Counted from the first letter of the stretch, positions 41,001-50,128 are shown. The stretch: DNA of 64,000 nucleotides from Triatoma infestans (GCA_011037195.1 JAAEAF010000188.1:38158-102157), one strand, 5' to 3'. Numbers and translations: made by a program. The notes: generated from the sequence alone by a model not told the origin.

Positions 41001-43753
41001 TTAAACTATATCGCATACTGAAAATAGAAAAAGTTAGTATAAAATAGTAAGCGATAGATTCACTATCTAGATAGCAATGCCACAGAATATATTTGGGAAA
41101 TCTTGATGTAATGTTAAACAATCCATGTCGGGCAATAAAACTTAACGAAACATTGCGTCTTCCCTTTGCCGTTTAGTCACACTTCTATTACTTTTACTAT
41201 AGATATTACTTTTTCCAAACACTTCTTCACATTCTTCACCTCGAAGAAATAATATAAATTTAAATCTCAAGACAAACATTGCTCTAAGTTAATGTTTAAC
41301 AAGAAGATGGGTATAGAATATGTGGATTTAATTAGAATTAGTTCAACAAATCTTAAAAGAAATATTTTTTTTTTTATGGTGGTGGTTGGTTCCGCAGAGC
41401 TGGAAAGCATCAGAGACATTTTCCGTGGTAGCCTGCTTCATTTTGTGGTCATCGATCGGTTTCGGGCGTTCGCCCATCTTCAGGATACGTAATGTATAAA
41501 CTGAATTTGCTCTGTGCAAGTCTGTGTTATCACACTGTCTGACAAACGCATCCTGAACATGGGCGAACGCCCGAAACCGGTCGATGACCACAGAATGAAG
41601 CAGGTTACCACGGAAAATGTCTCTGATTTTTTTTTTATATTGACTGTGGGAAGGGACTGCTTCCTAGGCTATCCAAAGCCTGCTTCCTAGGCTATACAAA
41701 GCCCTTCTGGACTCATATAGCTACCTCAATGTTCGGAGCTTCTCAGTGTTTCCGGCCTCCGGACAGTAAGCTGTAGAGGCACTAGGAAGAAAAAATCTAA
41801 ACGTGGCCCAGCTGGACTAGAAGCCGGGTCTTCCGCGTGGGAGTCCAGTACGCTAATAACAACTTAGCTATTCCGTTCTCTAAAAAGTAAGGCCTATTTT
41901 TTCAGGCGGGCTAACTACTTTGATCCAACTACCAAATTAGGTGTCGTTGGCGGGGGGGGCGGAAACAGCTACTTTACTATTAACATTTTTGAAACCAATA
42001 TAAAATTTAGCAGTAATTTAGCAATAATCTTAATAAACACGTTATTACTATTACTAATTATTATTTTTTTTTTTTAATTTAAGGCGCATCAACATCTATG
42101 GTTATTGGCGCCCGGAACCTTCTCAGTGCACTGCCGGCCTCTGAACAGTGTTCTCTCGTTACAGACAATACTATCCATCACCGGACAGTGAGCTGTAAGA
42201 GGCTTTGAGGGAGAAAAAAACTAAGGGCACAGCTGGACACGAACCCGGGACCTCCGCGTTGCTAGTCCAGCGCGCTACCACTGAGCTAATCCCTTCCCTT
42301 AATAATATTCCATAATAACAGAACAAAAGAAGTCTGCAAAAAAAAAAAGTAATAATTATTACGCTTTAATCTAATTTTGGACACAAAAGAATAATGATAT
42401 TTTGATGTTCATATTTTACAATAACAATAATGTTCAATTATAGGGAAAGTTTGCGTGTTACTTTGTGTCAAATACTATAACAAATTTTTACACTAATTAT
42501 ACCAATTATTAGTATTATAACAATAAATAAGAATGAACCTTAATAAATAATGAAAAAGATGGTGGCGGGGGGGGGAGTAGATTTATATAAGATGTTTGCT
42601 GTGTAAGAGAAGGTGTGGCAATAAAATAAAATGCAATGCAGTCTAAAAGATCCATTGTGACTCCCTCATGTGTCAATATATGCATATAGAATGTAGCAGT
42701 AGTCTGTTCAGGTCTGGATCGGGAAGGGATTATCCCACATCCTCCCTTTCCGATCCTTTTCCTTTCCCCTGAAATGGTTAGTTGATTTCCCCTCACAAGA
42801 GACAGTATTGCCATCGTTATACTCCATTATTACAATCGTCAAATTTTTCGAAATTGAGTTTTACGGGAGATATAATATGTTTTGAGAACCCCAACAGTGC
42901 GAAAAAATTTGATATTTTTTTTTAAATATCTTTAACATATCTGACTAAAGTTTTGGATAAAACCCAACAACGGAAGTGGCGACATTATTGAATGGGTTTT
43001 CTTTTCCAATTTTTCGCCAGTTTTCGAATTTCGTTTCTACGATTTTCTTTAAACTTCGTATATTAGTAAAATTCGTGTTTAAGCGAAGCAGATAATCTTC
43101 TACATTTTTACTTTCTCACTCCTTACTAAGATGAAGAATTGTGATTGTACCAGATTTTCGGGAATTGGAATTTCACCGGAAATAGAAGTTTTGGGATCCC
43201 CTGAAATAGGAAAAAATATTTTTAGCGAAAGGTCTAATGTGTCTATGTTTGTGTGTTAACAGAATATCACAAAATCAAAAAGTCGCAGAATCCTTAAACT
43301 TGGTGTACACTGGGGGAACAGTAATATCACGCTTCCCTCTTTAAGTACCACTTCAGTACAATATATGGTTTTTACAGTCTACATAATATTAATACATACT
43401 AGAAGCATTGATAGAATTTCTAATGTGAAGAAAATCGGTTACCCAAAATTTCAATTTTACAGAATGTGAGTTTTTTTACTTTCTCTTACTCCTAGTAAGA
43501 GGAAGTATTGTAATCGTGTCAAAGTTTCGATATCGAGTTTTCACCGGAAATATCCGTTTTGAGGCCCCGTGAATCCAAAAAAGTGGTTTCTAGCAAATGG
43601 TCTGTGTGTGTGTGTATGACTATGTGAAAGCATAGCTCAAAAACGAAAAACCGTAGAAAGTTGAAACTTGATATTCCGTTTTGGGTATCACCATGGCATC
43701 TGACAGTGGGTCATCTGTCTAAAATTCCTCAACCGGAAGTACCACTTTACCAG

Positions 43754-43784
<31 letters not shown>

Positions 43785-46300
43785 TTGCGTTTTTCTCAAA
43801 AATAGCTCCGACGATTTTCTTCAAACTTGCCATGTCAACTACGCATACAACGAGCTACAACTTTTAGTTGAAACATTTCACAGGGAAAATTCATTTAAGG
43901 GTACTTTTGGGGGAGGAGAGGTGCGGTTAGGTTTTCATCTAAAGTACTATTTCAGTTTTTTAGACAATTCTGCCATCTAAATAATGTTAATTAGAATTGA
44001 ATATGTTGTTGGAATTCCGAGTTTGAAAAAAATTGGATAACCAGAAGTGCGTTTACTTTACCACTTTACTAAATGATTTTTTTCTCGTTTTCAGAATTTT
44101 CTCAAAAATGGTTCCGACGATTTTCTTGCAACTCCATATATATATTACTAAACATATAAAGATCTACAACTTTTATTTAAAACATTTCTATGGGAAAATT
44201 CATTTAAGGGCACTTTTAGGTAATGGTTACATCGGTTATGTTTTTTCCTAGTTGATTATACGATTCTATCATCCAAACAAAATTAATTAGAAATAAATAG
44301 ATGGCCAAAATTCCGAGTTTCAAGAAAATTGGTAAACCGGAAGTGCGCTTTTACTGAACATTTTTTTTTTTTTTTTTTCAGTTTTCGACGAATTTCATTA
44401 AATTTGGTACACATACTATAAAATTTGTCCATTATAATTTTGAGAACTGTAGTAAGAGAAAGTTGTATGAGTGTTTCACGACAGATTTGGGGGGGGATTT
44501 TCTCGAAAACAATTTCAACGTTTTTCTTTGAGAACTTGGAATGCTTGCTGCATAGATAGAAATGTATAAATTTTATTGGAAACATTATTCTGAAAAAAAA
44601 AAAGGTAAACAAAAATTATTTTGAATGGATATTGTAGATGTGACAGGGCAGTTAGCTTAAATTTAAATTCTGGTTTTTGACATAGAGCGCACCACGCTCT
44701 CGCTTACTTTTTTGCTCTGTTACCTGGCTTGTTAATGGAGCGGGGGGGCATTTATGTTGCTTTGAACTTGACCTATACTTTACTTACAATCTTCAATGTG
44801 CATACAAAATCATAGAAATGCAAGTAATAATATTTTTATAATTATTAAGTATTTTTTTTTTTTATTAATGTGTTCTTTGTGACTGATGAACAGAAAATTT
44901 AAAAACCGGTTCTATATTTAAGCATGGGATAATCTCAGTTTCCTTCAGGCGATTCCTTGATTGATTGTCATACAGTGATTGGAAAAAAATCTGGTGTGAA
45001 ACACTCACACAACTTTCTCCTACTCCAGTACTCAAAATTATAATTGACAAATTTTATAGTTAGTGTACTAAATTTAATGAAATTCGTCGAAAAGTGAAAA
45101 CACTGTCCAGTAAAACTGTCCGGTTTACTAATTTCCTTGAAACTCGGAATTTGGGTCATATATTAATTTCTAGTTATTTCAATTTGGATGACAGAATTGT
45201 ATAATCAACTGTGATAGCATTTTAAAGAAAAACATAACCCCCCTCCCCCAAAAGTCCCCTTAAATGAATTTATCAGGGGAAAAGTTTCAAATAAAAGTTG
45301 TAGCTCTTTACATGTATAGTTAACAACACTGGTTTAAAGAAAATCGTTGGAGCCATTTTCGGAAAATACCAGAAAAAACCTGAAAATTATCATTTCGTAA
45401 AACGCAACTTCCGTTATCTATTTATTTTTCAAACTCGGATTTCAACAACATAATTTAATTCTACTTTAACATTATTTAGATGACAGCAAATTTCTAATAA
45501 CTGAAACAGCAGTTAAGATGAAAACCTAACCCCACCTCTCCCCCAGAAGTGCCCTTAAATGAATTTTCCTGGAGAAATGTTTCAAATAAAAGTCGTAGGG
45601 CTGAAGGTGGAAGCGCTACCGGTATTCTTCCTAGTCTTGTGCCTGCTCATTTCCATGATTTTCATCTGTGACCCCTTTGGAATATTCTGGGGGTCCCCGG
45701 TTGAGTTCCGCAGCTCAATAGGATTGTCTACTGCCTACTGTTATAGCGTCTTTAGAATACTCAAATATATAGTTTTACACACTTTTTTTCAAATAGATTT
45801 ATGACTTGTAATTAGTAAATTTGCTTTTCAATTAGATGTTTTTTTTTTCACAGAAACCTTCCTTTCTGGGAATAATGACAATGATTGACTTGCATGTAAA
45901 CAATGTTACTATTAGGTACTGACAAAAAAACGAAAATTAGTTCGTATTATTATTATAAAAGTTAATTCTAAATTAATCAGTTTTCAGAAATACTGATAAA
46001 AATGAACTTTTGAACTCTAATTGATAATATTATTTTTAAACAACTGAATAAAATTGCAAATAAAACTAGTATCTCTTGGGAATATGTCAATAAAATATAA
46101 AAAAAATAAATAATAAGTTTATTAAAAACTCACCTGAAATCTATTAGACCTTCACCAGTAGTTATCACTTTACCTTCTTCACATTGATAATATGGCACAC
46201 AAACACAATCATCTTCATTTTGTACTTGTTCTTGTCCACTACACTGTAGATTGTTTAAGGATAATAAAAATATTGACAATAATAATAATGGTATAAACAT
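11571..46300 (-). CDS. Clip-domain serine protease homolog (PPAF2-like), six coding exons
   Basis: The joined exons 46300-46134, 20449-20160, 20046-19908, 16776-16505, 14227-14064 and 11732-11571 give 1194 nt (397 residues), with every junction GT-AG and in phase. Residues 1-22 are a hydrophobic signal peptide. A clip domain follows with six cysteines (C32, C34, C40, C60, C66, C67), then a Gly/Pro/Thr-rich linker to about residue 125 and a chymotrypsin-fold domain starting near C127. His196 (TAAHC) and Asp246 (NDIAL) are present, but the catalytic serine is Gly347 (GDGGGP), so it should lack protease activity. Known relatives (prophenoloxidase-activating factor 2 type homologs) are secreted haemolymph cofactors of melanization; that role is inferred here. 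The reading frame shows no damage, so it is probably functional. Intron 1 is 25.7 kb and full of transposons. Confidence 0.93.
11733..14063 (-). other. SPH intron 5
   Basis: AT-rich; no element identified apart from a short GGCGCTACAACCCAATATTT tag near 13,310 that may be an old repeat. Confidence 0.6.
14064..14227 (-). CDS. SPH exon 5: C-terminal barrel, [12 protein letters not shown] to SDTCE
   Basis: The acceptor used is TTATTTAAG/GCAGG because it alone keeps the phase left by exon 4. The exon ends at TGTGAG/GTAAAT on a codon boundary. It contains the conserved [11 protein letters not shown] segment and FLCAGG before the active-site loop. Confidence 0.92.
15711..15905 (-). mobile_element. 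tRNA-derived SINE, family 1
   Basis: Inverted copy with CATGCTCATAACCACTACAC at its right end; inserted at the edge of a DINE/HINE-like repeat. Confidence 0.78.
15906..16372 (-). mobile_element. DINE/HINE-like repeat, inverted copy next to a SINE
   Basis: Contains CTCAACTGGAAGTACCACTT, the conserved GGCTCCGACGATTTTCTTC block and the terminal GAGTGTTTCACACCAGATTT. The left side is cut by SINE1 at 15711-15905; a plus-oriented fragment lies beyond it (about 15480-15705). Confidence 0.65.
16505..16776 (-). CDS. SPH exon 4: central protease-like domain with triad Asp
   Basis: The acceptor is GTTTCAG and the donor is GAATTAA/GTAAGT. It encodes VVRAGDWN, the IIHPEFN loop and [12 protein letters not shown] with the triad Asp (246), then the disulfide cysteines around CLATGWGKN. 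All are standard landmarks of PPAF-type homologs. Confidence 0.94.
16777..19907 (-). other. SPH intron 3
   Basis: AT-rich. A weak DINE/HINE-like fragment lies near 17,700-17,880; nothing else recognised. Confidence 0.65.
19908..20046 (-). CDS. SPH exon 3: N-terminal half of protease-like domain with catalytic-site His
   Basis: The acceptor is ACATTACAG and the donor is GTCAA/GTAAG. It encodes the GEVPWMV strand, the MCGGALI motif and LTAAHC with the catalytic-triad His at residue 196 of the joined protein. Phases match both neighbours. Confidence 0.93.
20160..20449 (-). CDS. SPH exon 2: end of clip domain and flexible linker
   Basis: The acceptor is TTGTTAATAG and the donor is CCAG/GTGAGA. 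It encodes the last three clip cysteines (TC, then CC), a low-complexity linker rich in Gly, Pro and Thr, and the CGRR segment whose cysteine normally tethers the linker to the protease domain. It continues to the RITG-like start of the protease-like domain. No Arg-Ile/Val zymogen cleavage site of the usual active-protease type is obvious. Confidence 0.92.
20600..22312 (+). mobile_element. DINE/HINE-like repeat split by a LINE
   Basis: The left part (20600-20837) and right part (21619-22312) form one copy. A LINE is inserted between 13-bp duplications TAATTTTGTTTAG (20825-20837 and 21618-21630). Confidence 0.7.
20838..21617 (-). pseudogene. 5'-truncated LINE, C-terminal remnant
   Basis: Inserted in a DINE/HINE-like repeat with a 13-bp duplication and a poly-T start (minus-strand poly-A). 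Minus strand reads [20 protein letters not shown] and [17 protein letters not shown], typical of LINE C-termini, then about 350 bp of 3' UTR. Confidence 0.65.
22390..23405. repeat. Unclassified repeat, possibly a LINE 5' UTR
   Basis: GC-richer than its surroundings, begins after a poly-A tract. Contains GGTCACGGGGTAG and CTTAGGAGGCGACTAAAAGG, a motif I recall from 5' leaders of arthropod LINEs. No coding frame recognised. Confidence 0.4.
23405..23530 (-). mobile_element. tRNA-derived SINE-like head, family 3
   Basis: On the minus strand: TATGGCTAACGCACTCGCC, a GAATTCAGAGTTCGATTCCC B-box and GTGAGAGTAAAG. It is tRNA-like but lacks a clean cloverleaf 3' half. Confidence 0.5.
23531..25014. other. 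Part of SPH intron 1, no gene seen
   Basis: The open stretch at 23,999-24,349 is low-complexity and hydrophobic by composition; I do not support it as a gene. Confidence 0.5.
25025..25224. mobile_element. Fold-back element made of inverted LINE 3' ends
   Basis: 59-bp arms (25061-25119 and about 25166-25224) that are near-perfect inverted copies around a 46-bp centre, flanked by GGATAAAGAG on both sides (25015-25024, 25225-25234). Confidence 0.75.
25765..26008 (-). mobile_element. tRNA-derived SINE, family 2
   Basis: Inverted copy; B-box side GATTCGAACCCGTGATCTCC and head GCTACCACTGAGCTAATCCC at its right end. Confidence 0.8.
26165..26890 (-). pseudogene. L2/CR1-like LINE reverse transcriptase fragment
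   Basis: Minus strand reads [57 protein letters not shown] and [14 protein letters not shown]. Several frame changes. Confidence 0.6.
26905..27640 (+). pseudogene. Degenerate RTE-like LINE, same family as 36656-37825
   Basis: Reads [20 protein letters not shown], then [20 protein letters not shown] and a 3' end GAAGGCACCTTGACACCG that matches the other copy. Heavily broken. Confidence 0.62.
27641..28579. other. Part of SPH intron 1, no gene seen
   Basis: AT-rich single-copy-looking sequence. Confidence 0.5.
28682..29771 (-). pseudogene. R1/I-like LINE with RNase H, inserted with 15-bp duplication
   Basis: Minus strand reads [15 protein letters not shown] and [10 protein letters not shown] (RNase H start), later [21 protein letters not shown] and [17 protein letters not shown]. 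Flanks CCCTTTGGCAATTAG (28667-28681) and CCCTTTGGCATTTAG (29772-29786); the duplicated segment at about 41,168 is the empty site. Confidence 0.72.
30020..30280 (-). mobile_element. SINE family 2b with a LINE-like 3' tail
   Basis: The tRNA head and body match family 2, but the 3' end (30020-30090) matches the 3' end of the LINE at 9599-10323 (inverted TCTGAGGGAAAGGACCAAGC, then CTATCCAAGCCC). Flanked by AGTAATATTC duplications. Confidence 0.75.
30834..31530 (+). pseudogene. R1/I-like LINE remnant
   Basis: Broken frames read [39 protein letters not shown] (RNase H) and [12 protein letters not shown]. Same family type as 28682-29771 in the opposite orientation. Confidence 0.58.
31868..32068 (+). 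mobile_element. tRNA-derived SINE, family 2, inside a hAT element
   Basis: Head TATTAGCTCAGTGGATAGTG and GGGTTCGAGTCCAGC; body as in the other copies; ends at CAATGACCA where a DINE/HINE-like repeat begins. Confidence 0.78.
32073..32950 (+). mobile_element. DINE/HINE-like repeat nested in a hAT element
   Basis: Starts at CAGTTCTCAAAATTATAATTG directly after a SINE and runs through modules 1-3 to the (CA)n tract at about 32,880-32,935. Confidence 0.7.
33547..34159. other. Part of SPH intron 1, no gene seen
   Basis: AT-rich, nothing recognised. Confidence 0.5.
34160..35165 (+). mobile_element. DINE/HINE-like repeat, full copy
   Basis: Left end AAAAATCTGGCGTGAAACAC, three modules, (CA)n at 35007-35040 and a 3' GTAGGAGTAGGAGAAAG end. 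A further module-3 fragment follows to about 35,410. Confidence 0.72.
35465..35998 (-). mobile_element. DINE/HINE-like repeat, internally shortened inverted copy
   Basis: Starts with the terminal hairpin form CTCTTACTTCTAATAAGAG and ends GTGTGAGTATTTCGCCCCAT; the middle module is missing. Confidence 0.65.
35999..36645. other. Part of SPH intron 1, no gene seen
   Basis: AT-rich with poly-A runs; nothing recognised. Confidence 0.5.
36656..37825 (-). mobile_element. 5'-truncated RTE-like LINE with intact reverse transcriptase tail
   Basis: Flanked by TTCATTAGAA at 36646-36655 and 37826-37835. One uninterrupted minus-strand frame of over 366 codons (36692 to about 37825) has palm motifs [11 protein letters not shown] (A), [12 protein letters not shown] (B) and FADDIVVF (C), then [26 protein letters not shown] and GRGRPRTTW. 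The 3' end is an (AAG)n tail. There is no ATG at the frame start because the 5' half is missing, so it is not autonomous. The lack of stops marks a recent insertion. Confidence 0.82.
38098..39005. mobile_element. Internally deleted PIF/Harbinger transposon
   Basis: Terminal inverted repeats start GGCTGGCTACAAACTATG and GGCTGGCTACAGACTATG (right end inverted), flanked by TTA on both sides (38095-38097, 39006-39008). Plus strand from 38346 reads [14 protein letters not shown], like a transposase N-terminus. Minus strand from 38588 reads [20 protein letters not shown] and LWDPRDK, a MADF-type start. Both frames break where the middle is lost. Confidence 0.82.
39165..39862 (-). mobile_element. 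DINE/HINE-like repeat, two-module inverted copy
   Basis: CTTTCTCTTACTCCTAGTAAGAG at its left and GTGTTTCACACCAGATTTTT at its right; one module is deleted relative to full copies. Confidence 0.7.
39863..41091. other. Part of SPH intron 1, no gene seen
   Basis: Contains open stretches without family resemblance (for example 40,370-40,714); I do not support a gene. Confidence 0.45.
41379..41627. mobile_element. Fold-back element, second copy
   Basis: Same outer ends (GGTTGGTTCCGCAGAGCTGG left, AAAATGTCTCTGAT right) with a longer centre of about 130 bp. Confidence 0.75.
41640..41880 (-). mobile_element. SINE family 2b, rearranged
   Basis: LINE-like tail with the TTCCTAGGCTATCCAAAGCC piece partly duplicated, then a shortened body and the GGAGTCCAGTACGCTAATAAC head. 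Confidence 0.65.
41884..42018 (-). mobile_element. SINE family 1, body only
   Basis: Inverted copy lacking the tRNA head; keeps CAGGCGGGCTAACTAC and the GGGGGCGGAAACAG segment. Confidence 0.65.
42072..42300 (-). mobile_element. tRNA-derived SINE, family 2
   Basis: Inverted copy at the same position, relative to flanking sequence, as the SINE at 30020-30280 in the duplicated segment. Confidence 0.78.
42815..43440 (-). mobile_element. DINE/HINE-like repeat, degenerate pieces
   Basis: Two weak inverted right-end pieces (around 42,830-42,900 and 43,110-43,340) with TTTTCGGGAATTGG and TCACCGGAAATAG boxes. Confidence 0.45.
43470..44490 (-). mobile_element. DINE/HINE-like repeat, full inverted copy
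   Basis: Terminal hairpin CTCTTACTCCTAGTAAGAG at about 43,484-43,502, (GT)n near 43,600, three modules and the left end GAGTGTTTCACGACAGATTT. Confidence 0.72.
44985..45600 (+). mobile_element. DINE/HINE-like repeat, left part
   Basis: Left end AAAATCTGGTGTGAAACACT followed by modules 1 and 2; stops abruptly at about 45,600. Confidence 0.65.
45601..46133. other. Left flank of SPH exon 1
   Basis: A GC-richer piece at 45,600-45,720 breaks a DINE/HINE-like repeat and may be another insertion; the rest is AT-rich intron. Confidence 0.45.
46134..46300 (-). CDS. SPH exon 1: signal peptide and start of clip domain
   Basis: The ATG at 46300 opens a strongly hydrophobic leader ([14 protein letters not shown]), followed by the first three clip cysteines in the [10 protein letters not shown] context typical of PPAF2-type homologs. 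The exon ends at a TTTCAG/GTGAGT donor and leaves two bases of an Arg codon that exon 2 completes. The frame is open further upstream, but this ATG fits a secreted protein. Confidence 0.92.
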
Positions 46301-46354
46301 TGTGTTGTTTATTAAAAAATAAGTGCTAAATATATTTGGCCACAATCTTAACAG

Positions 46355-46465
46355 CATGCAGACTGAACAATGAACTAGGGGACTCCGGACTAGCCCGGTG
46401 GTATTAAAAACATAACCAATGGAGAACATCCCCCCCGCCTTTTCACTCAAGAAACAAGTGACGTC
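46355..46465 (-). promoter_or_regulatory. Candidate promoter of the SPH gene
   Basis: Reading leftward, this region has a perfect TGACGTCA (near 46,453), a CCATTGG box (near 46,420), a kappaB-like GGGGACTCCG (46378-46387, plus strand) and a TTCAGTC initiator-like site (about 46361-46368) some 60 nt before the ATG. A kappaB-like site would suit an immune gene. This is motif matching only. Confidence 0.35.
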
Positions 46466-46802
46466 ATCTGGTTGGTTTTGTTTCTTTCTCTTCACTTACT
46501 GGTTACTTATTCTTTGTAATTTTTAAAGGAAAAATGGATTACTACTAATGTCATATGTTAAGAGATAATATGTTAAATCTAACCAAGATATTCTGGGATT
46601 TTTACTAGTATAAAATTCCCCACAAATTTGTAAAGGAAAGAAAATAAATGATTCATTGATGGATCTCGTACTTTCACTTACTCTTCTTGGTGATCGTTTC
46701 AAATTTAGAAAATCAGGGTCTTTTGAGTGCAAGTAATGTTTTTTTAGCGAATGGTTCTGTGTACATTGTTCAGAGTGTGTAACAAAATAATTCAAAAAGA
46801 AA

Positions 46803-47802
46803 AAAAATCTGCTGTGAAACACTCACACAACTTTCTCTTACTTCAGTTCTCAAAATTATAATTGACAAATTTTATAGTTTGTGTACCGAATTTAATGAAA
46901 TTTGCGAAAACTGAAAAAACTATTCAGTAAAAGCGCACTTCCGGTTTACTGATTTTCTTCACACCCGGAATTTTGGCCAACTATTTATTTCTAATTAATT
47001 TCATTTGGATGATAGAGTTGTATAATCAAGTATGATACCACTTTAGAGGAAGCGTAACCCTACCACTCTCCTAAAAGTGCCCTTAAATGAATTTTCCCAG
47101 AGAAATGTTTTATATAAAAGTTGTAGATCTTTGAATGTTTAGTTTATATGTGTAGTTTCAAGAAAATCGTCGGGGCCATTTTTGAGAAAATCGCGATAAA
47201 GTGAAAAAATCATATTTAGTAAAGTGTTAAAACAAAAGCACTTCCGGTTTTCCGATTTTTCTCAAACTCGGAATTTCAACAACATATTTAATTCTAATTA
47301 ACATTATTTGAATGACCGAATTGTGTAATAACCTGAAATAGCACATTAGAGGATAACCTAACCCCACCCCTTCCCCCCGAATGGCCCTTAAATCAATTTT
47401 CCCAGAGAAATGTTTCAAATAAAAGTTGTAGCTCTTTGTATGTGTAGTTGATGTATCTAGTTTAAAGAAAAGTTGAAAATCCTTTGAGCCATTTTTAAGA
47501 AAAACTCAAAAAAGTAAAAAAATCGACTTGTAAAGTGTTGCTTCCGGTTGAGGAATTTTGATAGATAACGCACAGTCAGTTCGCATGGTGACACCTAAAC
47601 GGAATATTAAGTTTCAGTTTTCTACGGTTTTTCGTTTTTGAGCTATGCTGACCACATACACACACACACACACACACACAGACCATTTGCTAAAAACCAC
47701 TTTTTTAGACTCAGGGGACCTCAAAACGGATATTTCCGGTGAAAACTCGATATCGAATTTGACACGAGACAATACTTCCTCTTACTAGGAGTAAGAGAAA
47801 GT
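46803..47802 (+). mobile_element. DINE/HINE-like repeat, full copy just upstream of the SPH gene
   Basis: Left end AAAATCTGCTGTGAAACACT, (CA)n at 47657-47680, terminal hairpin CTCTTACTAGGAGTAAGAG at about 47,777. A second module-3 piece and a diverged module follow to about 48,410. Confidence 0.72.
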
Positions 47803-48410
47803 AAAAAAACTAGTAAAGTGGTACTTCCGATTGAGGAATTTCGATAGATATCGGAATATCAAGTTTGAACTTTCTCTGGTTTTTCGTTTTTTGAGCTATG
47901 CTGTTCACATACTAACATATACACATATACACCATTTTCTAAAAATACATTTTTTGGACTCAGGAAACCACAAAACGGATATTTCCGGTGAAAACTCTAT
48001 ATCGGTAATTTGACATGATTACAATACTTCCTCTTCATACTTCTTCCAATACCTCCATTAAATAAATTGACTCGGAAAACTAATTCAAACAAAAATGTGA
48101 TACTGGTCTCTGTATGTACATACTTAGTATAACCATGAATATCGTAAACTAATTTTGTTCCAAAATCAAAAAATTTGTCAACAAATTTAATTCGAATTAA
48201 TATTAATATAGATGAAATAATGATATAAACTGAAATAACACTTAAGTGGGAAACATAACTCAACACCTTCACCCCCAAAAAACCCCCACACTTAAATGAA
48301 TTTTTCCGTTAAATGTTTCAATTAAAAAACGTTCTAACGCTTTATTATATGAGTATATATATTTGAAGTTTTAAAGAAAAACGTCGGAGCTGTTTGCGAA
48401 AAAATATAGC

Positions 48411-48960
48411 AAAAAACTTAATTCAATAAAATGTTAATTCTGATTGGCTGATATCGTTTATCTCCGAAAAATTTCACACTTACTTCTTACCAGCAATAAA
48501 AGACAAAAGATGTCAGCGATTGGTAGATTATATTTACAATGGAATAGCTATAATACCAAATCAAGTGTAGCCGGTAATATCTATTGTGGCACCCTCATAT
48601 GTTTACTTGCATGGGTGATGAAGACAAATACTAAAACCCAAGTAGTTGAATATATTACCTCTATGGGCTGTATGTGTAGTGTGTATGTGTTGGTGGCCGT
48701 GTAAACAGTTAAACTTCTGGTACACGCAGATCGATGAAGAAGTAGTTATTTCACTAACCACTGCAGGGTATCAACAACTGTTACAATACAAATAAAATCC
48801 CTTTTATGTAAAAGAGGTTAGATATAAAACCTCTTTTATTGGAATTCTATATTTATCCCTTTGAATATTTTCTTTTATTTATTTTATTTCGTTGTTGACA
48901 ACATCTGTAAACATCTGTAATTGACGGGTACCAGTATTATTGTTAATATTCAATTCAAAA
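48411..48960. other. No gene seen
   Basis: Between DINE/HINE-like pieces and a LINE remnant; one open stretch (48,444-48,704) has no recognisable features. Confidence 0.45.
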
Positions 48961-48964
48961 TTGT

Positions 48965-49500
48965 TTGTGCTGGTTGGTTCCGCAGAGCTGGAAAGCATCA
49001 GAGACATTTTCCTGATAGTTTGTTTCATTTTGTGGTCATAGACCGGTTTCGGGCGTTCGTCCATCTTCAGGATGCGTTTTTCAAACAGTGTGATAGCCTT
49101 CTCAATATGTTTCCACAAGTCGTCCCTATTTTTAGCGGCTACCATCCAGTTACGCAGTCCAAGGATATACCTCGCGCCCTGGGAAATTCCATCATGCCAA
49201 CGCAATCTTGGTCTTCCAACCCTCCGTTTCCTATCTGGGGTCTCACGCAGCAGTTTGGAGGGAATCTTGTCGGCACTCAGCCTCGCCACATGGCCCGCTC
49301 ATCTCAGTCTGTTTAATCTAATCCAAGTTACCATTGAGGAGTCCTTCGTTAAAACATACAGCTCTCTATTCTTTCTACGTCGCCAAATCGTACATTCAGT
49401 ACTGGGCCATAGATTTTGCTCAGTAGCTTCCTCTCAAACACCTGCAGACGGTGTTCGTCTGTTTTTGAAATGGGGGACTAATGGAATCAGTAGTTTTAAT
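48965..49500 (-). pseudogene. RTE-like LINE C-terminal remnant carrying the fold-back arm
   Basis: Minus strand reads RLQVFERKLLSKIYGPV, GHVARLSADKIPSKLL and RRVGRPRLRWHDGI, then RILKMDERPKPVYDHKMKQ, FQLCGTN-like end. The 3' part is the same sequence that forms the arms of the fold-back elements. Confidence 0.65.
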
Positions 49501-49556
49501 AAAAGTAAAAGGCTTTTTTCCATTAGTTTGATATATAATTAAGTTCCAACTCGTTG

Positions 49557-49816
49557 TTGTGGTGGTTGGTTCCGCAGAGCTTGAAAGCATCAGAGACATT
49601 TTCCGTGATAGTCTGCTTTATTTTGTGGGCGTTCGCCCATCATCAGAATGTTTTTTATTGAACAGTGTAACAACCTAGACTTGCACAGAGCAAATACAGT
49701 TGATACACTCAACAAAACTTCCTGATGTTCAACAAAAACATCCTGATGATGGCGAACACTCGAAACTGGTCGATGATCACAAAATGAAGCAGGCTACCAC
49801 GGAAAATGTCTCTGAT
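49557..49816. mobile_element. Fold-back element, third copy
   Basis: Same outer ends, somewhat degraded inner arms; lies just left of the sulfotransferase exon. Confidence 0.7.
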
Positions 49817-49959
49817 TCAATTTGCAAAACTTTATTTGCACCAAAGACATATATATTTTAGGGTAAAGAGTGGATTATGACACATAAGCATGGCACCTAC
49901 GCCAAGGATGACACGCAAAATTTATTGTTAATATATAAAACAATTTATTATTTTTACAG

Positions 49960-50128
49960 GGCTGTAGGCATAATATCTGACAGTCAAAAGTCCGGCGGTG
50001 ACGATGATGAATGGGTATTCAATGCTGATACAATAAGTTATGCTGACGAGTTACCTTCTCCAAGGTGCATTAAATCTCATTTACCCGTCAGTCTTCTACC
50101 TGATCAAATATGGACTGTTAAACCAAAA
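49960..50128 (+). CDS. Isolated internal exon of a cytosolic sulfotransferase
   Basis: A TTTTTACAG acceptor precedes a 169-nt open segment ending AAACCAAAA/GTGAGT. It encodes SYADELPSPRCIKSHLPVSLLP and DQIWTVKPK, the block before the PAPS-binding VYVARNPKD segment in insect cytosolic sulfotransferases. Intact frame and good splice sites argue for a live exon. I found neither the preceding P-loop exon nor the following exon in the window. If the gene continues to the right, the whole Polinton element lies in its next intron, which would then exceed 13.8 kb. Alternatively this is an orphan duplicated exon. Confidence 0.72.

Larger units (their letters stand above)
41092..42785 (+). repeat. Direct duplication, copy 2
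   Basis: Second copy, interrupted by a fold-back element, SINE 2b and a SINE-1 body that copy 1 lacks. Confidence 0.78.
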
